The notes under the pieces were generated by a model. It had not been told where the DNA came from. It did no database searches and worked only from the letters and a program-made list of their open reading frames with translations. A stretch of DNA of 64,000 nt from Selaginella moellendorffii (lineage: Eukaryota; Streptophyta; Lycopodiopsida; Selaginellales; Selaginellaceae), in the NCBI RefSeq assembly GCF_000143415.4, contig NW_003314264.1, positions 275,123-339,122 on the forward strand. Direction: 5' to 3'. This document shows positions 55,634 through 64,000 of this stretch, one piece after another. Every line of letters starts with the position of its first letter. The stretch's first letter is position 1. Both the position numbers and the translations under genes were made by a program.

Positions 55634-58600
55634 ACTCCACCACCCATAGACGAAGTTCGATGTCCTCATCGAACGGTAAACCATTCTATAAAGTAACACC
55701 CACATGTGTTACTATTTCCACCCTTGGCACCTAGCCAATATTTGTCAATGGTTTGACATTGAAAGCCCACCATGCCTTCTCCATATTCGTCAATGGTTTG
55801 ACACCAAAGGCTCACCATGCCTTGCCCATCCTCTAAGGAGGATAGTCTCTCCAACTTAGAGACTCACTTGACCACCTAGGGTGGGTTGCTCCTTTTTATT
55901 GGTTCAGTTCTCGCTAAACCCGTTAAAGACACCCTCTCTAACTCAATTCCACTACTCATTCTTGAGTAGTCACAAATTCCATTGATCTACCTTTGCACTT
56001 TGGAACGTTTACTTTTGACTTTTTGAAGTCAATTTCCTAGGTGTCTCTGACACCTTGCTTTGCACATTTTGTGCAACTCCACTTCCCCTCCTAGGAAGTT
56101 CTCTATTCGAGGGCACCCTCATCCTCTTTTTTATTTTTGTGCCACCATTGGCATTACATTCCATTTATCATTATTTGTGCTAGGGCTGTCCACGGCCCTA
56201 TCTTTTGGCTCCTTAGTTGCTCCCTCACTTGGAGCCTTTCTTTTGCCAAATTGGAGCACTTGGGAATCCATCCTTGGAAGTTCACTTCTTTTTCCGCAAT
56301 CCGTTAGCATCAAACACATTAGTGTTCCTTGGCTAACTTTGCTACTTGGATTCTTTCCAATGGATTCCACGGCCCTATCTTGGGCACTTGTTTTTTGCTC
56401 CTATCCTTGGATTGTTGCACCAAGCAACATAAGATCATTACCTCCCTCATGGAGGTATTCTTTTGGTTCCATAGCGAAGGATCTGCTTTGCCCAAACTAG
56501 GGTGTTCACCCCTAGTAAGTCTCCCCAACTGTTCTAGGCTCTCTTCCTAGCCCAACCTTGTGACCCACCCATGGGCCTGTCTCTGGAGACTATTTTCTTG
56601 AACTCATAATACCATTGTATTGTAGTAGTTCATTTCCCTTAGGTGTCCTTCCCACTTAGTCACCTTGACCAAGCCACACCTTTATCAATAGTTCAAATCA
56701 ACACTTTGAACTAGGAATCATATCCCTTAACCCAAATAAAGACCTTGTCCTTGTTTAGCCACAAGATCACCTAGTGATCTCATCTTGACCCCTTAATAGG
56801 TCTAGCAATAGGAACTAGGTCTTCCAGACCCTTCTAAGTTATTGATTATGACCCCGGGGGCATCCCCCACACTTGGCGGTGCGCCCAAGCCAGCCCTTCC
56901 GGCCAAGGATCCATAGCAACTGAGACTGGGTGTCCCCATCTCATTCACCACGTCCTTGGTGCCCTTTGCACCAAAGTGTTCAAGTTAGATATGCCGAGCT
57001 TTCACTCTAAGCAATCTAACCGTGCATCACGACTCCGAGGCATCCCTCGCTTGGTGGTGTGCCCAAACCAGTCTCCAAACTAAGAGTCCATGACCACCGA
57101 AAAATGAGTGTCCTCATATTCCAAACCATCACCACACCCTAGTGAGTTGGGACTCGAACCCAAGCACTAGAGGGTTGGAACTCGAACCCAACCTCCGTAT
57201 ATGCATCTACGGACGGCATCACCCAAGATGCTTGGCGTGACTCCCCACGCCGGTGCACCAACTTATACTCAAAGCGCGCTATAAATCACAGCTTAGGAAC
57301 CTAGTTCTTCCACACTGCCAAGTCCTCTTACTTGACAAGTCTGTGATCATGCATGGACTCCTCCATGCTTGGCCCCATGGCCCACCCTTTTTGAAGTTAT
57401 CACCTTCAACTAGGGTATTTGTTCCCCTGACTTGCCAATCTCGCTTTGGCAAGTCCTCCGACCATTATAACATGGTTCCTGCACAAGCGTGAAAGCCCTT
57501 GATCATCGACTTTTGTTCAAAGCCCTTTCTTTGAACACTCGGGAACTACTTCCCTAACCTTGATAGCCTTGCCTCATGGCAAGCTTCAAGACCACGCTTC
57601 TGCTGCGCCACTCTGATTTCGCGCATTCTTTGAACCATTTATGCTTGGCCTTTCTAGGTACTAAGCTACCTAGAATCATCTTTGGGAACCTTGAAGGAAC
57701 TCTGTTCCTTAGCTTGCTAAGGCCTCCCTTTTTGCAAGCTTTCCAATTACCATATAGTCTAACATGGACAATTCCATATTTTAGACTCTTCATGGCATCA
57801 CGGTTGCGAGTGGCAACACCCTCGAGCCCCCACTTGATTCTCCACTCCCAACTGGCATAACCAACCTTGGTTATGCCCTTTGATTCCTATGGTTTGGTTT
57901 TACCCCCATACTTCTTGCTTTTGGCTTCACACCTTTCCTTCGGTCATTCTCCTCCAGACCAAGAGGATAGCTTTGCACTTTCTATCATGCCTTAGCAAGT
58001 ATTCTTAGGGATGAACCTACCCGATAGCTTAGGGAGTGGTTCCTCAATCCAGGTGTGCTCACCCTATAATCCCACACACCGAGATTACGTTGTTGCTTAT
58101 GGGCCTTTACATGCCCATCGCTAGCCTTGCCAAAATTCCATTTTTGGCTTTGTTCAATTCAAGTAGACAGTTTTCTCCTATCTCCGCCACCTTGGACATT
58201 TGGATAGCACCTTCTATCCATCATTCACTAGGGACTTAGCCCCTTGGGCCTTATCTATTGCCCTCGCGACATCAAACACCACCTCCTGGTGTTCTAGAGT
58301 GTTCGGGTTTCCCAATGACGGCTTCCTTGACAATGAGTATTTCCTTTCATGACATTAACTTACTATATCGCAACATAAGCAACTTATCCCCCATAAGGGT
58401 ATATCCAATTTCCTTATGCCATTAAGAAGGCTTGGGTAGCTACCTTCTACCTGTTTAACCAATTATTTTGCACCTTTTGCTTAGTTGCCTCATAGTTGTC
58501 AAGTCCTACAACTCATTGCTGGTGCTTCCACACCTCCATCATTATCTGGGTCACCACACTCCAACTGCATGCTCTGCAGCTTAGGCTATGCCATTCCCAT

Positions 58601-59516
58601 TTCCATTGGGATTCCTTTGGCAAGGGGTTCTTATGAGCCCACCAACATAGCCTCAAGGTATCACACCTTGGCACATTTGGTGTCTCCACACCATCGGCTC
58701 CACGAGCCTACCTCTATGACACTTCTTCTTTGTGTCTAAGTCTTTGCCAAGACCAATACCACTCTTTTTTATGCCAACCATCCATTAGCACTGCACTATA
58801 GAAGTCACACACAACTTTGTTTCAAAGTTGTTTTCTTTTTGGGAACACCCTTCCCATAACTTTAGCATGGCACATTTTGCTATCGATGAGATACCCTTTG
58901 TTCTCATCCTTGGATCCTATGATCCCCCCCATCCTTCGTGGGGTACCACACACTTTAGTCCAAACGCTTCCATCAGTCCTTTAGGACCATTTCTTGACTC
59001 TACTTGAGTCATCCAGCAGTTTTGGACTTGGTTAATCCACAGACCTGTAAGGTCCTACTTGTCGGGCACTAGCTCACTGGAATACACTTCTGGCATTCAT
59101 GTCCTCACTTACAATGACTATTTTCACAAGTGTTACTCTGACACTTGATTTTGTTCTCTGGGGCAACCTTTGCCCCTTAGGACTACTTGTCCATGTGATG
59201 AGAATACCAACTCATCTCTAAGTACACCCCCCAACTCCTTGGGTTGTTCCAGCATTTATTAAAGGTAGCCCCGGCTACCATTTCAAGGACTTGAGTCCTC
59301 TTCCGTATTTGACCTTCCACAGTCATTACTTTTGGTCTCACATTCATGAGTACCAACCTAAACTATATGAGGATAATCTTGTGACTCCTTTATTGCTTTG
59401 GAGTCTTTATCTTTCCCGTGATCCTAACTATAATTCTTTATCACAACTACGTTAGCCCGTTTGTTGCGTCAAACACTCATTTGGATCACATCCTCAGCTT
59501 TCTAAGGAAATCTTAT
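55634..59516 (-). repeat. Second internal region of the array, truncated at 59516
   Basis: Begins with the PPT (55634-55645) and runs parallel to 41961-43524 plus 51284 onward. It includes the intact insertion site CTCCG at 57193-57197. Similarity stops after CTAAGGAAATCTTATA near 59516. The other copy continues about 210 bp to the PBS and LTR at 53826; this one passes abruptly into unrelated AT-rich DNA. Confidence 0.85.
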
Positions 59517-59958
59517 AAGCTCTATTTCGTTAAAGTGGGAATTGTCATTATCCCACTTGTAAAATAAGGTTTCCAAACCTTTATATAGTATATAAATATA
59601 ACAAAATTCAACTGCATTGAGGCACATGCCATTTTATTTTAAACAAGGAAATGTCTACTCAATCACTTCTCCTCCCCCTGCCACTGCTTCACCTCTCTCT
59701 TCTCCTTGTCATCGTCGTCCAATTTCTTTCCATCCTTTTAATATTGGCTCAGTTGCTCCGAGTCTAGGTGGAGCCCAATTCCCCATTCAATCTTTACTTT
59801 CCCATTATTAATAAAACAACTTCGTAGACTTCCAATAACATGCTGTAACACTTCTAGTATAATGCAAATCCTCTCAAAGAATTGTCTTTTAATATTAATA
59901 CAATTGCATGGAACACCATGCCATAATAAGTTACATTTTTAAATAAATACATGCCATC
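59517..59958. other. AT-rich DNA between the array and the right-edge gene
   Basis: No coding region. As it lies downstream of the minus-strand gene's stop codon, it may include that gene's 3' UTR. Confidence 0.4.
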
Positions 59959-62900
59959 TCAGACTGTTATTTTTTGCCTCCAACGCCTATACAATAATCT
60001 TGGAATTTCATCACTCTCCACACTATCAGGATTTAAACCCAATAGTAATGCCATCTCTTCTCTAATACGTCCACGCTCATGTTCAGTGGTCGAAGAACCC
60101 ATCCGGTTTAGCAGATTATGGAGATGCGGATAGTGCTTGGCTAGACAATATACATGCCATAAATGATGACTGGTGTCTGTCCGATCAAATGGCTTCTGAT
60201 ATACCGTTCCATCTGCCATTTGGTTGATTTCTGCAGCCACCTCCTGGACTGGCCGGTTCTCTATCACCATCGCTCCAAGCCGTTTTGCAAGGTCCCCCAG
60301 AACATACGGTTTCTTCTCCCTAGTTTCCATACTGCAAGAGATGGGGTGCACTGCATATGTGTGCGTGTTCGCTGCAGTTTTAATCGGCGAGTCATCGATG
60401 ATGAGGATTTCACTTGAGCTAGCAGTCCGGTTCATCACTACAGCCTCTGGCTTGACGAAGATGGGCTTGCTACCCCTCACATGGACCATAGTCAAGCAAT
60501 CCTCCTGCGTTAGGAGAAAGTCAAATGGTAATATTACTCGCGTCTGATCGTGCATCATCTGTAGCAACGTTAATGCATTGTGGCGCATCATGGATGTCCA
60601 AACTCCCAATTGCAAATTGAACCCGGCCCTCTGTTTTAAGTGTCGCATGGTCATTATTAGATCCCGCAGTTTCTCCCGTGTGATTAATGTGAATCTGTCT
60701 CTTTTGACCAACTTGCGACCGCAGGCTTTGGAGGGTGCAATGACATTCGAGGACGAGCCACGCTCATGGGAGAAAAGGACACCGTTCAGATCAAAAACGA
60801 TACAGTACCTTCGCCGTGACTCTGAAATGAAATGCGTCAGCATAAAAAATGGTACAAGTCAATTTTACCATCTACAATATTAGCGAATGTTGCTCCCGAT
60901 GGTCGTTGAGAGGGTTTTGGTCGAGGAAACGTGAAGGGCGGAAATACTCTCCTCTGCAATGTGGGGTCAATCGCATCCGATGGCGTGTGGGCACATGCCA
61001 TTTCAGCTGTAGACTCTGGTACAACTGGCTCAACAGTGGCATGGGGTGGTTCCGATGGCGTGTGATCACACGCCATTTCAGCTGGTGCCTCCGTTGGCAA
61101 AGTGGACATGACCGAACAAGCAGCAGGGGCGGTGTAGGGAGGTTCCAACGGCGCGTAGTCAGACGATTGGGCACACGTTGAGTCCATTGGAAATGAGGAT
61201 ACGACCGGCTCGGCGGCTGGGGCGGCCTCATGTGGGTCCAATGGCGCCTGGTCACCGTCAGTTGGATACGTGGACAAGATTGACTCAGTGGTATGGGCAG
61301 CATCAAGTGGAGCGTGGTCAGCTTGCTTGGCGTTGATATGGATAGTAGCCTCCACCAGCTCTGATGACTCTTGCAGCCAAGTAGAGTCCACTGGCGGATC
61401 CATATGCATGTCCAAATATCTCCCTTCGATTGAGATGGTATCCTCCCGTGCTACTAAAAACAAACTCATTAGCACATTGAATCGACTATACTGTATTTAC
61501 CATCAACTGCTATTGAGGAACTAGGACCGATATCACTTGAGCGCACTGCTGATTCTGAAGGATTGGACATACGTTTCGACCCTTGCTTGGCACTATCCTT
61601 CCTCGACACTAAAGGCTAGAGTTTGTAAATTCAACTGAATAATCTCTACTTACCATTTGCTCTGCGACCTACATGGACAATGTTAGAAATGGTAAAAGGT
61701 TAGGAATGGATGTATTATTATTTACCTGATGGTTTGTCTTGTATGACCTTCCTCCGCCGCTCTTTGGCCACCTCAGGCTGGCCATCGTCGTCATCATCGT
61801 CGTCGTCGTTATTGTGATCGTCACCATTGTGAGGACCATCCAAGTCCTCTTCGTCCTCCTCTTCTTTGTCCTCCTCTTCATCCTTCTGCTCTTCTTGCTC
61901 ATTATCTTTCTCTGGCTCCTCATCCCCCTCCTGCATTTCTTCCATAGGCTGCTCAGGCTGGATGGCTTGTTCTTCCAGGACCATCTTGGGAAAATCATCT
62001 GGCCGAGTCTCCATCTCAAAATACAAGACATCCATAGCTTGTTTTAGTGCGTGACCTAGGACCGTATCCTCACCCGACTGTCTTAACATGGTTTCTGCAC
62101 GTTCTTGCACCCTTCGAAGACGACGAGATGAGAAAAACGTGGCCCTGCCTTGAAAAGCTTCCCTCATCCATTGTACCTCTCCATTGAGATTGGGGAAGGG
62201 GAGTCCGCCATAGGAATCTGAGTCATGAGGTGGTGACTGCCTGCTTTCACTCAGCCCTTGATCTGCAATGAATGGCATGAGCACACACGCCATAACCGCG
62301 AGGCATTACCTATCATCTTTTCGTTGCCCTTCTTCCTTTTCGAATCAAACGCCTCTGATCTCGACGACTGTCCAACGTGCTTTCGCTTTTTATGACCACT
62401 GTCAGTTTGAGCTTGGCTGGTGCTTGCCTGTTTTGCCTTTGAAGAAGTTTCTCCTGCAAGGAATGGCATGAGACCACACGCCATTGCAAATATAATTTGT
62501 ACCTCCTTTTTTCCTATTGCTTTTCTGTTTGTCCTTCTTCGATGCGCCACCAGTGCGCTTTTCAGTCCTCGTGTCTAAATATTCACAACGATCTATAATC
62601 AAAATGGCGTGAGGCCTCACGTGACCTTACCTTGTGCAGGTTGTGAGCTCGGCCCAACATGGGTATCTTCAAAAGTAGCTGTTAACGCCGTTTCAGCATC
62701 TGGGGGTGGCCACGCTCCTGCATACAGAGCTTGTGAGATAACATTTAAACTTAAAGTGTGTACTCACCAGGTTCGCAGAGAAGATACTGTTTTTCTTTGG
62801 CAACTGTAATTATATGCTCCATTGAAGTCATCTCTTCAATGGAGTTTGTCACCGCAACACAAGGGACACCCTTGAGTAGTGCGGCTCGAAAGAATAGTCC

Positions 62901-64000
62901 GCCGCAGTTGTACTCGACAACGCATTTGCCCTTGGAGTCGGAAGCAGATGACCCACCCGCTATTGCGTTGAAGACCCAGCTGAGCATTTCCCATGCTGCA
63001 CCTGGAGCTTTCTTTGGATTCGAAAGCTCCATAGCCATCTTCAGTTCCTCAGGCACGGGTAAATTGACCTCCCTCAGATCAATTCGATTGGCCTTGTCGA
63101 ACGAAGCTGGGAAGTCACTCCAGTCCCACTCTGCTGCAGGACCAATAACAAGGGCGAGTGTGAAGATGCGGACATTCGTCGGTATCTTCTTCTTAGCCAT
63201 TATCCCATGGATCTCCCGCATCTCCTTGCCTTTCAACTGAGCCTTCACCTCGTTCAAGGCCTTCCAGAACTTGTGATAGGATTCGGAGTCGTAGATCATA
63301 TAGTGGACTGAAGATTCCACCTCCGCAAGTCCCACCATTAAGTCAATGATGGAGCTGACTTCGTAAGCATGAGTGATCTCCTCGTTTGTGAAGTCCATCA
63401 CACAAAAGATGTTCTTGACCTGCTCATCTCCGCGGGAAACGATGCTCCTCAACCTTTGATCCTCATCCGAATTCAGGTTTAACCGGTAAGGGTCTCGATA
63501 GGCCTCTGCTGCGGGGTCGAGCTGTTCCTGAAGCCGGCGTTCGAACTCAATCTTTATGCAATTTGGATACTGATCCAACTTCTCAGTTTAACTTATCGTG
63601 GCATCCCGCAGCAGATCGATGAACTTGGGGGCCCCCTTCACGTACTCGTCGATGTCTTCATTTGACAACTCCAGCGCTTCCATCATCTCTTGCGTGGTGT
63701 CGATGCTCACCCTCTCCACGGCCACTTGCTCGAAGATCCAATCCTTCAATAGCGCACGAGCTCTCAGAGTCGTGCACAAGTCCTCGTATGTCACAATATG
63801 GCCGGGAGTCATTTTGGTCTTGTTGAAGACAACCTCACCACGTAGAAGAGCATTAGCCACTGTCAGAAGGTCGTCGTCGTCTAGAGACCGCGAGAAACGC
63901 AAGGCGTTGAGCTTCAAATCATTGGGCTTCCGGCCGTCCTCCACACCCATTGAGTTTGGCAACTCCCCGTCATGGTACCTCCTCAGCACATCTACCCATT
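59959..64000 (-). CDS. Multidomain protein: degenerate methyltransferase-like region plus FCP1/HAD-like domain (5' end outside window)
   Basis: Nine exons chain on the minus strand: 62768-64000, 62631-62717, 62503-62592, 62310-62453, 61726-62262, 61654-61668 (15 nt), 61501-61608, 60869-61453 and 59959-60821. The seven internal exons are all multiples of three and all eight introns are phase 1. The C-terminal exon is an FCP1/NIF-like HAD domain (YCIVFDLNGVLFS, LQLGVWTSMMRHNALTLLQM, ILIIDDSPIKTAANTHTYAV). The second Asp of the DxD motif is Asn, so phosphatase activity is doubtful. The linker has basic and very acidic tracts and proline-rich imperfect repeats. The first exon contains VVEYNCGGLFFRAALLKG, resembling motif I of beta-class amino-methyltransferases, with no DPPY motif seen. 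An in-frame TAA at 63588-63590 interrupts this exon, so the copy may be a pseudogene or two genes. Confidence 0.65.
60980..61076. repeat. Two exonic copies of the 22-bp palindrome
   Basis: 60980-61001 is an imperfect copy; 61055-61076 is a perfect 22-bp palindrome (ATGGCGTGTGATCACACGCC plus AT). Both are followed on the plus strand by TTTCAGCTG. They encode the MACAHTPS and MACDHTPS parts of the proline-rich repeat region. Confidence 0.8.
62263..62309 (-). other. 47-nt intron carrying the 22-bp palindromic element
   Basis: The palindrome (ATGGCATGAGCACACACGCC on the plus strand) lies at 62272-62293, just before the acceptor CATTGCAG. The flanking exons are unrelated in sequence, so the shared intron part is not explained by simple exon duplication. 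Confidence 0.7.
62454..62502 (-). other. 49-nt intron carrying the 22-bp palindromic element
   Basis: The palindrome (ATGGCATGAGACCACACGCC on the plus strand) lies at 62463-62484, immediately before the acceptor CCTTGCAG. The 3' 31 nt match the next intron at about 28 positions. Confidence 0.7.
62593..62630 (-). other. 38-nt intron made largely of a 22-bp palindromic element
   Basis: GTAAGGTCACGTGAGGCCTC to TTTTGATTATAG on the minus strand. More than half of it is the palindrome-like ATGGCGTGAGGCCTCACG unit (62604-62625). Phase 1; both flanking exons stay in frame. Confidence 0.6.

Larger units (their letters stand above)
40230..59516 (-). mobile_element. Tandem LARD-type LTR array, minus strand, with nested insertion
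   Basis: Order along the plus strand: LTR (40230-41960), internal part (41961-43524), nested plus-strand element (43525-51283), rest of the internal region (51289-53825), LTR (53826-55633), second internal region (55634-59516, truncated). PPT and PBS positions show minus orientation. The two internal regions are near-identical, so this is an LTR-internal-LTR-internal array that has lost its last LTR. Such arrays usually arise by unequal recombination between LTRs. No gag, protease, reverse transcriptase, RNase H or integrase motif is visible, so the family is non-autonomous (LARD type). Its autonomous partner is not in the window. Confidence 0.85.

Noticed and set aside
1-64000. CRISPR arrays, prokaryotic operons or ribosome-binding sites
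   Set aside because: The tandem repeats are head-to-tail minisatellites without spacers, and all genes have spliceosomal introns; the window is eukaryotic nuclear DNA.

Overview
The window looks like nuclear DNA from a small-genome vascular plant. A lycophyte such as Selaginella is the best fit, though this is inferred and not searched. The clues are plant gene content (UDP-xylose synthase, a GHR1-type LRR pseudokinase, mTERF, NCA1, ureidoglycolate amidohydrolase), very short GT-AG introns (about 38-60 nt), and genes packed 6-200 bp apart. Large nested LTR elements lie next to the gene-dense tract.

Layout. 1-7392 is AT-rich and mostly decayed LTR-element DNA. It holds a complete 194-bp solo LTR with a 5S-rRNA-derived Pol III promoter (Cassandra type). 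7393-36189 is a gene island of 15 genes: coiled-coil protein (+), LRR receptor-like pseudokinase (-), UNC-50 (-), otubain (+), MED27 (-), HEN2-type exosome helicase (-), PIF/Harbinger-derived ALP1-like protein (-), ureidoglycolate amidohydrolase (-), nine-knuckle CCHC protein (-), RimP-like protein (-), UDP-xylose synthase (+), RBM34/Nop12 (-), mTERF (+), NCA1 (+) and Tudor-SN (+). 36190-40229 is intergenic DNA with more decayed LTR copies and two 5S-derived units. 40230-59516 is one block of a non-autonomous (LARD-type) LTR family. A minus-strand tandem LTR-internal-LTR-internal array is interrupted by a full-length plus-strand element (43525-51283) with a perfect 5-bp target duplication. The intact empty site survives in the second copy of the internal region. 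59959-64000 holds the 3' part of an unusual minus-strand gene. It joins a region resembling a degenerate amino-methyltransferase, an acidic/basic linker and an FCP1/HAD-like domain, and runs off the right edge.

The genes form no single pathway. Several act on RNA: HEN2 (nuclear exosome), RBM34 and RimP (ribosome assembly), mTERF (organelle transcripts), Tudor-SN (mRNA stability) and probably the CCHC protein. They are arranged in tight divergent, convergent and head-to-tail pairs, so transcript overlap is likely. The most unusual material is the right-edge gene (eight consecutive phase-1 introns, a 15-nt microexon, palindrome-bearing mini-introns, an in-frame stop), the 5S-bearing solo LTR, and the self-nested LARD cluster with minisatellite-bearing LTRs.
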